Assembly: GCA_000320605.2 (NCBI GenBank)
Contig: KB445803.1
Location: forward strand, 316,382 to 380,381
Direction: 5' to 3'
Source of the DNA: Gelatoporia subvermispora B
Taxonomy: Eukaryota > Basidiomycota > Agaricomycetes > Polyporales > Gelatoporiaceae
DNA: 64,000 nucleotides
The translations under genes were made by a program, and so were the position numbers. How positions within the stretch are numbered: the stretch's first letter is position 1; each line of letters starts with the position of its first letter. This document shows positions 23,904 to 34,526 of the stretch, piece after piece. The notes below the pieces were generated by a model. The model saw only the letters and a list, made by a program, of their open reading frames with translations, made no database searches and had not been told where the DNA came from.

Positions 23904-26900
23904 ATGTCTGTCAATCTTTCAGGTCTACGTAGACTCAAGAACAGAGTCAAGGCGAAGATCGAACGCAGGCGAAATAACTCGAATCTGCCAAATACGGAGT
24001 CACAAGGTACCACCCAGCCATCGGTGTCCCCATCACCACTCCAGGGTGTAGAGTCTTCGCCGCAGACTGCACAAACCAATTCTTCGATCTCAACAACCCG
24101 AACTTGTTCCGAATATCATGCCGCCGGAGTGCCTGTACAGCTAGCCGGAGTCAGGCCCAATGCGCAAGCTGACGACCACATGGCCATATGTGTAGCTTCC
24201 TCCTGTACAGCGATTTCACTACATACTGGGCAGCCTACGGTGACATCAGATTCAGCTTCCGCCCCACCTTCCCCTTCGACACATAGGGCAGAGCCATCCT
24301 CGCAGGTGAAGCAAAGTATTCAGGATCGCGCGCAGTCGCCGGCCTTCAGTGCATCAGTTGCGCCTGTAGATATTGCCCGCTTATGGAAGGATGCCTTAAA
24401 TGAATATACAGGGCAGACGGGAGCGGACCTAACCACCGACCCGCTCATGATCCGGCTCAATGAGTGCGACAAAGTCGAAGAAATTATGGACATACTACAA
24501 GAGCGTACCAAGGCATTCGGCGAGTTCCGAAATGGTGATGCCAAGGTGCAGCTTCTACGAACACTCAGTCCGATCGTGACGGCTGTTCTCGCCTTGGGTC
24601 CTAGTGAGACGTTAGGAGAAGGATTCAGCGTAGTGAGATATCAGAGTGACATCCTGAGCGGACAGGAACTGACATCCAAGTGACAGGTCTGCCCGCCAGC
24701 GAACGCAATCGTGGGAGCGATCGCTGTGCTCCTCAAGGTGCACGAGGCATCCTTATCGGTGCCTGTGTTCTACTGACTATTTCCGTCGCAATAGGCGACC
24801 AAGGACGTTAGTACTAGCTATGATTCACTCGTGGAACTGCTCAACGGCATCTCCAAGTTTCTCGAGCGTCTGGCCCTATACGGGCGGATGTCGTTGACCG
24901 TGCCGATGAGGGAGATCCTCATTAAGACGCTAGCAACCGTTATCTCTATCCTCGCGCTTGCTACAAAAGAGGTTGAACTGGGACGCCTTAGTGAGTTTTA
25001 TCAACGGCCCTGTGAAGCTTCCGGTTTCGAGCTCAAATTCATTATGCAGAGAAATACGTCAGAACGCTTCTGGGGAGTACCGAAGTGGAAGACGCTCTCA
25101 AGCAATTGACCCGGCTGGACTCAGCAGAGACCCAGATGATTGGTTTGGAGAGCCTGCGGCTTACATATAGCCTGGCTGTCGGCCTGGATGAACTCATGAA
25201 GAGTGCGCGAATAGCCTACATCTCTTTGAACTGACTCAATTTGTGATGTCGTAACAGATGGCAAGCAATCAACAGCGGAAATCAAAGCGGCCTTTGAAAA
25301 CATGCAGTCTAGCATGAGTGCGTCCGCAGGTGTACACCAATGTCCTGGGCTCATGATACAACACAGCTGCCACGGGTCAACTTATATTGGAACTCAAACG
25401 TGGGCTTTCGCTTGATGATCATGCTTTGCTTGGAGCTCAGATTCCACATTACAGACGACAGCGACGTCCAGAAACATCACACGTGGCTCTCGCCTCCGGA
25501 CCCTTCGGTCAATCATCATCTCACGTCCAGATCCTACTCCACGGGCACTTGCGCTTGGTTTATAGACGGGCAAGTCATGGGAGAATGGAAGACGACAAGT
25601 TCATTATTGTGGATCCATGGAATACGTGAGTTGTCTGTGATATTCCTTCTGAATGTTCGACATCGAGCATTGTATCTCTGCAGCTGGCTCGGGGAAGAGC
25701 GTGCTCTGGTATGCATTGTTATCACATATATCCCAAATCTATTGAACATATCTGATGTTCGTTAGCACTGCAATCATCGAAGACATCAAACGGCTCTGTC
25801 TGATCCAACAGAAGTCCATCTTGGTCTATTTCTACTGCGACTTCCAAGACGCTGCGAAGCAAAACGTCCGCGGCCTATTGTCCCATCTCCTTGTCCAATT
25901 CTCTGCAGAATCACAATACTGTAACCAGCTTCTATCTAGACTCTGGTCTTCGCATCGCAGTGGCTCACAGCAGCCGAGTGAAGACGACCTTCGTCAGTGT
26001 CTAAAGAGAATGCTGGAGCACTTGGCGGATCATTACTTGTACATCATTATTGATGCACTCGACGAATGTCCTAGCGCGGGCCTACGCTCCCATCGTAAGG
26101 ACGTACTGGACCTCATCCAGACAATCATTGGCTGGCGCTGCCGAAACGTACACATGTGCGTCACCAGCCGTCCTGAGCTGGACATCAGAGAGGCACTGGA
26201 TGTGCTCTCACCTCGAAGCGTTTCTCTGCATGCAGAGGATGGTCAAGCGGACGAGATCTCCGCCTACGTGCGCTCTGTCATAGAATCCGGACCGGTGTAT
26301 CAACGGTGGAAGGTGCAAGACAAGAAGTTGGCCATTGAACGCCTCTCGGAAAAAGCCAACGGAATGTACGTTATTACGAATTCACGAACGTTCATGTACC
26401 GATACCTTGACGTAGGTTCAGATGGGCGTTTTGCCAGCTGGAAATGCTACGCGGCTGCCACCCTGCGACTATCCGTAAAGTTCTGGACGATCTTCCGGAG
26501 ACTCTGGACGAGACGTATCGGCGTGAACTGCAAAAGCTTGATATACCAAGCTGGGAATACACACATCGACTTTTCCAATGTTTGGTCGTATGTGCCCGCC
26601 CATTGCGCGTCGAAGAACTCGCGGAGGTTCTCGCGATCGACTTTGACACACCGGTCCCGCAATTTTGGATGGATTGGCGTCCGTTGGACCCCCAAGCAGA
26701 TATACTGTCTAGGTGTTCCTCGATGATCGTGATCGATGCGGAGACGAAGATAGTCCAATTCGCCCATTTCTCGGTGCAGGAATATCTCGTGTCGCAGCGT
26801 CTCGCGGGTGACGCAAAGGACACTAAAGTTCAAAAATTCCACATACAGCAGGAACACGCACATATCACGTTGGCGAAGGCTTGTCTCGGCGTTCTGCTTC

Positions 26901-29071
26901 AGCTCGACGATACCACCATCCCTGACGATTTTGACGCCTCTATTGCATCTCCTCTTTCCGCCTATGCTGCGCTATATTGGATTGGCCATGCGAAGGCTAT
27001 TGGCGTTGAAACAAGCATCCAAGAAGCCATGCGCGCTGCATTTGATCCCCGGAAACCTCATTTTAGGGCATGGAGCCGTCTGCGCGAGACAGACAAGGAA
27101 GCTGAAGATCACTGGATTCCTCCAATCCCTTCTAGATATCCATTATATTGCGCTTCATTATATTCCTTATACCACATGACGGAGTATCTTCTTACTACCT
27201 GTGCAGTCGACGTGAATGCTCAAGATTGGCACGGAAGTGCACTACAAGTCGCATGTGCAGAAGGACACTTCGAAATTGCGCGTCTACTCATTGGGCACGG
27301 CGCAGACATCGAGGCGCAGGGCAACTTCCATGGTACTGCTCTACGTGCCGCATCTGGGCACGGACACCTTGACATCGCACGTCTACTCATTGAGCTCGGC
27401 GCCGACGTCAAAACGGAGGGCGGACGCCCCGGAGCAGTGGCACTACGAGCCGCATCCGAAAATGGGCATCTCGATGTCGCACGTCTACTCATTGAGCACG
27501 GCGCCGGTGTCAATATGGTGTTTGAGCACTTTGGAACTGCACTACAACATGCATCTCTCTTCCGACATCTTGACGTTGCACGTTTGCTCGTCGAGAACGA
27601 CGCCAATGTCAATGTAGAGGGCGGGCGCCTTGGAACTGCGCTACAAGCCGCATCTCTGGGCGGGTGTCTCGAGATCGTACGGCTGCTCATTGAGCATGGT
27701 GCCGACGTCAATGCAAGAGGTGGAGAATATGGAACCGCGCTACAGGCTGCATCTGCTCGCGGACATTTAGAGATCGCACGGATGCTTATCGAGCATGATG
27801 CCGATGTCAAAGCCACGGGCGGGGAACACGGAAGTGCACTAGTGGCTGCATCGTTCTGCGGATATCTCGAGCTTGCACATCTGCTCGTTGAGCACGGCGC
27901 CGATGTCAATGCGGAGGGCGCAGGACATGGCGGGATGTATCCACTACAGGCCGCATGTTTCTGCGGACACCTCGAGGTTGCGCGTATGCTCATCGAGCAT
28001 GGCGCAGATGTCAAGATGGAAGGTGGACTCTACGGAAGTGCACTAAAAGCCGCATGTTCCAGCTCACACGACCAGAGTCTCAAGCTTGCACATTTGCTCA
28101 TTGAGCACGGCGCCGACCTCAAGGCGGAAACCGCCGATGGAAGAGCACTACAAGCCGCATCTAAAGGCGGGTATCTCGAGCTTGCATGCCTGCTCATTGA
28201 GCACGGTGCCAACGTCAACGCGGAGGGCGGGTGGTACGGGACTGCTCTACAAGCCGCATCCTCAGGCGGCCATCTCGAGCTTGCACGTCTGCTCATTGAA
28301 CACGGTGCCGATGTCAATGCGAAGGGCGCAGACTTCAATGGGACCGCGCTACAAGCGGCGTCTAGATGGGGATATCTTGAGGTCGTACGTCTGCTCATTG
28401 AGCACGGTGCCGATGTCAATGCGGAGGGCGCTGGATACTATGGGCCAGCGCTACAAGCCGCATCCACAGGCGGACATCTCCAGCTGGCGCATCTGCTCAT
28501 CCAGCATGGCGCAAATATTCATGTCAAGGACGGAAGATATGTCACCGCACTACATGCTGCATCCGTAGAGGGGCATCTCGAGGTCATACGTCTGCTCATT
28601 GAGTACGGCGCCGATGTCAACACAGCGGGCGGGGACTATGGTCCTGCGCTCCAAGCCGCGGCTCAAAGGGGGCGACTCGAAGTCGTGCGCCTGCTTATTG
28701 AGCACGGCGCCGATGTCGAGATGCAGGGCGGACGCTATGGGACAGCGTTACAGACCGCAACTACGGGCAGGCATCTGCAGCTTGTGCGTCTCCTTATCGA
28801 TCACGGCGCAAATGTCAATGCAGAGAGCGGAGAATTTGGCACAGCGTTAGTAGCCGCGTGTGCAGGCGGATATGACGACATTGCACGTCTACTCGTGAAG
28901 AAAGGCGCAGATGTCAAGGCACGAGACAGTGGCGGAAGAACAGCGCTTCAGATCGCGATGGATGAGGACAACTTCCCGGACTTCATCCATTTCGATAGCC
29001 AGTACGATGAGGTGCGTGCGGGTAGACGCACGATCGCTGCCCTGCTGCGTGAGCATGGCGCGGATGTGTAG
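23904..29071 (+). CDS. NLR-like receptor: Goodbye-type N-terminus, NACHT, about 18 ankyrin repeats
   Basis: A STAND-class receptor, thought in fungi to mediate non-self recognition and cell death. After a Ser/Thr-rich leader, a Goodbye-type domain runs from DIARLWKDALNEYTGQTG (about 24370) through exons to about 25200. A linker reads WLSPPDPSVNHHLTSRSYST. The NACHT P-loop (GIPGSGKSVLCT) is assembled from three exons, the middle one only 25 nt (25684-25708). The Walker B box is YLYIIIDALDECPS (about 26035). Another intron lies near 26367-26428. The downstream helical region (QFAHFSVQEYLVSQRLAG) leads to about 18 ankyrin repeats of 33-34 residues (27190-29060), many with the phrase GTALQAAS and LLIEHGADVNA. 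The start at 23904 is the first ATG in frame and could be replaced by an upstream exon. Middle exons (25040-25500) are less certain. Confidence 0.85.
27190..28980 (+). repeat. Ankyrin-coding tandem DNA repeats
   Basis: Units of about 99-105 bases encode ankyrin repeats. Neighbouring units share phrases such as GTCTGCTCATTGAGCACGG. The array starts after the helical part of the NACHT gene and runs almost to its stop. Conservation at DNA level suggests ongoing exchange between units. Confidence 0.85.
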
Positions 29072-32000
29072 CATAGACGGATGTATGCTTGGGTATGTGC
29101 ATATCACATCGAGTGCTGTACTAGGATACTAGGATACGAATGGGTATGTACTTGTTCGACCCTGATTGCCGCTACTGCGGTCCTCCGGGCCCGACATTCC
29201 TAAAGTCTATACTGACCATTCGATGCTCCGGAAGAGCGTTCGACGCTGATGCTCGCAAACCGCTCTGCTATCTGTAAGCTGGTCTAACAAGACAGTTTGA
29301 GCCGTGGCCCGTCGCATGCCCGTCTCGCCTTATGAGTACACATCGCGACTCCGATGTGCGCACGAGATGTGACTGACCTCGCCGCTGAGACAACCACCGA
29401 GCTTCTGCGTACCATACCATCAGCTGACCGAGTGTCCAACTCACAGCTCCAACTGCGTCTTCTATCCGCTTATCTTCTTGATCTGCTAGATCACCGTACC
29501 GGCCACCTAGTAGACGTACGGAGACACCACGCATTTTCGCGGCGTACACCGATAACGCCATCTTGACGAGGCGTGTCTCACTTCGAACGTGGTGCAGCTC
29601 TACTAGCCCGTACCCGCCTGTGTGCTTCTCGACTTCGCGAGCGGTACACTGTGCCACTCTTACGCCTGGTTGCGCCTTCTGGGCTCGTAGCAGCGCGCGT
29701 CCAGAGTCCTGACTCGCCGTGCATGTCCGTCCCGCACCCTCGATCGTCGTGCGCTCGTTTCCGCGCTGTTGTTTTGGTCTATCCGAGGGGCGAGGGCGGC
29801 GCGACGGCATGTTGTCCTCCACAGCCCCTTCGCGCGCGACACGTGGGCCCGCGCGCGGTGAGTCTGGGGTACGACCGTGTATATCGCTCCTCGTGAGAGA
29901 GTGGCTCGGTGGACTGCCCTTCTCGGTAGGTGGGACCCTATATGCGCCTTTTGCGAGTTCCATGCGCTCTCGGGTGCGGTAGCGTCGCCACGGATGCTAC
30001 ACCGCGTTGCCGCAATGTCGCACGTGGTGCGAGTGGAGTACCGTAGACATCATGTCGGTGAGATGTTTGCTCCCCGCCGTGCGCCGGACTTGTCCATTAG
30101 GGCTCTTCTGCAGCGGTATATACCACCGGAATATTCACCACAGGTGGCGTGCGAACTATTCTGCAGTACGCTCCAACATGGTGTCTCCGCCCTTTGCGCG
30201 AAGCGTTACAGCCCCTGGGCCAGAGTTCTGGCTGCTGTTAGGACTGGTGAGCTGCGGGCAATATATATGTCACGAACGGTAGTGTACTGATAGCAACTCT
30301 CTACGCGTCGTCAACGCGTACCCAGAATCGAACGTCACATGTCCCGTGCAGGTTCAGCTCCGTTTGATCAGAAGCTCAGGCGGAGTGCGGTGCTACTACC
30401 CCACTCCGTAATATATTGTGGTATATGTCGCTGCAAAACAGCTCTATTGGCGCAGGTCGTAGACCGGGAAGCGGTGCGAGAGCCGGAATTCGCGGAGATG
30501 TGGAGCGGGCTGTTCGTCATGTGCAGTGCTGGTAGCGGGGCGAAGCACAGCGTGGCGCCGGCTCGGGACTCTCCGTAGAGGGTGGAGCGAGGAAACGTTA
30601 ACTGCCGAGGTGCAGTGTGTCCCGCCACGACTCGTATGGGGCGACTTCGATTGTATCTGCTATACGTGAGGACGTCGTAGCGGCTGCAATAAGGAGGAGT
30701 AATGAGCTGTAATAGTATGGTTCGAAAGTCTGCTCAGAACAACGATACAAGACAGTTGGGATGCAATTCGGCGTAGCTCACCGATTATTGGATCAACTAC
30801 TAGACAGCCACCAAAGCCGGAAATGGACTTGACGAGTCATCTGTCCAGCGAAGGGTGCCGGCAGTAGTACATTCTCCGTCAAACACCTGAACACCGCGAC
30901 AGATGAATATTTGAAAATTGACATTGACTCCACGGCGTCAGCGCAGTCTCTGTAGTGTGCTCGGAGCAATAATACAAGGCAGTTGGAATAACATTCGGTG
31001 CAGCCCACCTATTATTGGGCAGCTAGCAGAGCCAGAAATGGACATGACGAGCCATCTGCTCAGCTAAGGGTGCCGGCAGTAGTGCATTTTCCGTCAAATT
31101 ATTGAACACCGCGACAGATGAATATCTGACGTCGACTCCACGGCGTCAGCACGGATATGGAAACCATTGTAAGTGCCGAGAAGGCGCACCTCGCTTGGTC
31201 CCGAACGTCGCACCCACACATGTGAAAAATGACGTTCAGCATGATAGCGTCGAAGCCATAGATGCGGGATGGCAGGTGCTTTGTCGCGGGCCGCGTAGGA
31301 CGGAGCTTCCATCCGAGTAGTGGCGGGGACAAGGCACTTTGTGCGAGCGCCTACATCAACTGAGGAAGTTGAATGTCCTAAATGGGACAGATCCGATCAG
31401 GAACGCGGGGCGTGCGCGTGGATTGGTAGGGGATTACGAGCATCGGTAGACATTGATGGCCATTGGACAGCAATAATGTATCAAGTCTTTGCACCACGTC
31501 ATCAGGTCCACCGAGGAAGTTGATTGGCAGAACAAGAGGTACAAGGACAGGGTCTGACAGGGCACAATATCACGGACATGTCCACTCTAGTTCCGCGCGC
31601 AGTATGGATGTGTATCCCGGGATTTGGGGAAAGATCATCTAGATCGCACCAAACTGTGGATGCCGAACGAGCACTCGTCGGCGCGAGAAGTCCAATTGCA
31701 GAAAGCAGCCCGGCGGATGCAGATCGGCGGGCCTCATTGCGAAGACGGCAAACCTAGAGGCACGCAGGGACAGAAGCACGCCACTGCGGAGAGAGGTCAT
31801 CGTTATGTCCGAGTACGCGGCGCCGGGCCAGACGTGTGTCCGATGCGCGTTGACGCGTGACGTTCAGGGGCACGCAGCGCGTCGCGTGCCCGCCCGGTTG
31901 GCAGCGCGATTGGTCCCGCCCGAATTCGTCGGCGCAGATTGGGAATTGCGCTGCCGATGGGAGGCGCCGGCAGCCCGGCGGGAGGTTGTCTGGCAGCAGC

Positions 32001-32200
32001 GTGAGGATAGCGGCGGGGCGGAAGGTGCCTGGGCGGGCCCTGGGCGCGTCCGGACGGGACTTGTGCGATGCCCAGAGAAACGTGGGGCGGAGGGGCGTTT
32101 GGAGGGCGCGGAGTCGGAGTCTGTGTAGCACTGCTGCGAGCCGGCGGCTGGGGTCGCCGCAGCTGGCCAGCGCTGGACAGAGCTGGACATCGTCAATTGG
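28780..32200 (+). repeat. Segmental duplication, copy 1 (NLR tail plus non-coding flank)
   Basis: From the last ankyrin units through about 3 kb of non-coding DNA, this block matches the reverse complement of about 57850-55440. Shared landmarks are the NLR tail (copy 2 at 57220-57480), a block at 29440-29600 (copy at 57000-57200), the tandem unit at 30735-31160, a block at 31340-31750 (copy at 56200-55840) and a GC-rich block at 31850-32150 (copy at 55750-55440). Copy 2 is shorter. I recognise no transposase or reverse transcriptase inside. Confidence 0.7.
30735..31160 (+). repeat. Imperfect tandem repeat, two units of about 200-230 bases
   Basis: Unit 1 (about 30735-30963) and unit 2 (about 30964-31160) share the ordered phrases ATACAAG.CAGTTGG, GGGTGCCGGCAGTAGT.CATT, GAACACCGCGACAGATGAAT and GACTCCACGGCGTCAGC. 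The inverted copy of the surrounding block contains only one such unit, at about 56690-56420. The unit has no coding potential that I trust. Confidence 0.8.
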
Positions 32201-33619
32201 ACATGGGAAGCTTCTACATGGGACCCGGGATCATGGCGCAGAGAAACGAGCAGAGAGGGACGTAGAGTGCTGCTCCGGGCAGCTCGGGCCAAGTAATCTA
32301 GTCTCAAATACAAGGGCTGGCAGCGGTGCATCGTCGGTGCGAAGATACGAAGCGATACAGATCTGCGCGGATTTTTAGTGAATGTAAGCACGCATGCATC
32401 GCGGCGAGGGTCGTTGCGCCGCGATGCAAGAAAGAGCCTGCGCCGAGTGCGAGGATAATCAAGATCGAAACCCGGACGGACCGGAGATGGTGCGCGATGG
32501 GAGACGAAAATGGCAAAGTGGCCATGATGGATGCAGGGAGGCGAACTGAAAATGGCTGAGAGTGCTGAACGCGAGATCAGCGAGGTGGGCCAGATCTATT
32601 TTCAGCTGCAGACGCCCAAGACATGCCTTGGGGGTCCTTGCGCTGGTTCTAGTGGACCTGTACACGTTGCTTGCGTGACGATATACCACCTGAAGTGCCA
32701 TTCTTGTGAAGGTTCACGAGCTCCCATAAAACTATATTGGCGCTTCGTAAGTCTGAAACATACGGGTAGAGATGACATAGGAACTCACAAATGGGCAACT
32801 AGACTACGATAATGCCACCGTGCCAAGTAAACTGCCGGCGAACTCCAAATTAGCATATCGTGTTCCTTGTCCGCTGGTCGGTCCCTGGGCGAATTCGAAA
32901 GGACACCACGGCGCATCCCGCGATGGCGGCCGCCAGCGTGAACTCAGACTCTGTCAAGTGTCCTCGGGATCCGGCTCCAAGATGCTTATCAGGTGCTCAG
33001 CAGATGGTCAAGCAACGTCGATGTGAAGTACAATACTGGATCTAAATTCGATGAGACGAATGCGGGCCCGAAGACTGATAATGCTCACTTCAGTTCCCTA
33101 CCGATGATCTTCCCTAGCGTGGTCGAGGGTGCAGTATACAAGTCACGACATTCAGCGTCACGGAGTACCGACAAATTACAGAGACCCCAGAAGCCGCCGA
33201 AGAATTGACCTAGTCCTTCTCTGATCTGATGAACTGCTGGCGGCTGAGAGTGGGTTGGTGGGGCACGAGCAGTGCACGAGCCCGATCGGAGAGCTCCCTA
33301 GGCCTCAGGCTCCTCATTGCCTTCTGCTCCCGGTGCCACACTATACAGCACAGCCAGGATCGCCGTCATCGAGTGACGCGCTCGCCAGGGCAGCTGCCAG
33401 CAGCGAGCTGGGAGCGCGCACGCTATATGAATGTAGCGTAAGCAGGCGCAAGCCAGCGCACTGGAGCGAACTGGCAGCAGGCGGCAGGCACACAGGGCGT
33501 GGGTGGAGATGGATCGGGCAGGCTGCGATCCAGACCGCGCATGGGAGCTCGAGATCGCATCGGGAGCCCGCGTCGATGGCCGCGATGGCCGCGTTGGGCA
33601 GGTGCACGTGCCGTGCTGC

Positions 33620-33836
33620 TTTCACGTGATGCGGTGCGCTCCCTTGCGCTCCCCGCTTGGCCGGATATAAGCTCGGGCCTCTGCCGCTCCTCCACCCGCC
33701 CTCGCTACCCCGAGCCCTTCGCTCTCTCCTCCCACGACGCGCAGCCCGCGCGCACCGCGACACACAACGCCCGACACACAGCGGACGACATCCAGCACCT
33801 GTCCCCGACGCACGACCCCGCCGCACAACCACCGCG
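33620..33836 (+). promoter_or_regulatory. Putative promoter of the phosphatase gene
   Basis: An E-box-like TCACGTGAT is at about 33623-33631 and a TATA-like GGATATAAG at about 33661-33669. A pyrimidine-rich leader follows up to the ATG at 33837. The element identities are inferred from sequence only. Confidence 0.4.
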
Positions 33837-34526
33837 ATGATCCGCTTCGACGGCCTGCCCCCCGAGGCAATGCAGGCGATGTGCACGCCGATGCATCTCA
33901 TCCTCCCCGCGTCGCCCACCGCGCGCACCGGCGCGCTCTACCTCGGCTCGCTCGCTGCGATCCTCGACCCGACGCTGCTCGCCGCGCACGCCATCTCGGC
34001 GCTCGTGCACGTCCTCGACGCGCCATGGCTCCCCGCGCCGGACCCCAAGGCGCCGCTCGACGCGTACCGCCTCGACATCTCCGACTCGACCTCCGTCGAC
34101 CTCCGCCCGCACCTCGAGAGCGCCGTCCGCTGGATCGACGACCGCCTCCGCCGCGGCCTCAACGTGCTCGTCCACTGCCAGCAGGTGTGTGCCTCTGTCC
34201 CTGATCGAGCCGGCCCGGCAGCTCACCCCGACACTGACGCCCAGGGCATCTCGCGCTCCGCCGCGGTCGTGATCGCGTACCTCATCTACACGCACAACAT
34301 GACCTACGACTCGGCGTTCGACCTCGTCAAGCGCAAGCGCGCGTGCATAAAGCCCAACCCAGGGTTCGTCCGGTGCGTTCCAGCTGCTCCTTTGTCCGCC
34401 CCGAGAGCTCCCGCTGAATAGAGCCCCACCATCAGGTGCCTACAAGACTGGGAGAAGCAATGGCACACTCCACCACAGGTCGCAAACCGGCCGTCCATGC
34501 GTCGCGCCAGCACAACCCCGGCGTGA
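33837..34526 (+). CDS. Dual-specificity protein phosphatase
   Basis: Three exons (33837-34184, 34245-34372, 34436-34526) give 188 residues. The catalytic signature HCQQGISRSAA matches HCxxGxxR(S/T) and is split by an intron directly after HCQQ. Upstream are YLGSLAAILDPTLLAAH and an aspartate-containing DISDSTSVDL segment that could supply the general acid. Downstream is AFDLVKRKRACIKPNPGF, typical of the fold's end. It should remove phosphate from Tyr and Ser/Thr residues, but no substrate can be inferred. There are no additional domains, and the short tail ends soon after CLQDWEKQW. Confidence 0.87.

Larger units (their letters stand above)
29072..33836. other. Non-coding repeat-rich region
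   Basis: No protein-coding gene is supported over nearly 5 kb. The first 3 kb belongs to the segmental duplication. The part from about 32200 to 33600 has no recognised content. The final 200 bases form the promoter of the phosphatase gene. Confidence 0.5.

Noticed and set aside
27220..28419. Reverse-strand frames with Ser-Ala-Pro-Cys-Ser-Met repeats
   Set aside because: They are antisense translations of the ankyrin DNA repeats; periodicity follows the forward gene.
27190..28980. Regularly spaced repeats considered as a CRISPR-like array
   Set aside because: Spacing and content are those of ankyrin codons in a eukaryotic gene; no unique spacers and no cas genes.
29268..29963. Reverse-strand frame of 231 codons
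   Set aside because: It lies in the duplicated non-coding block, has no domain, and its counterpart near 57000 is not kept open over the same length.
31864..32391. Open frames on both strands in a GC-rich block, also at 55115-55792
   Set aside because: Similarity between the two places is explained by DNA duplication; frames are open on both strands, which suggests composition rather than coding.
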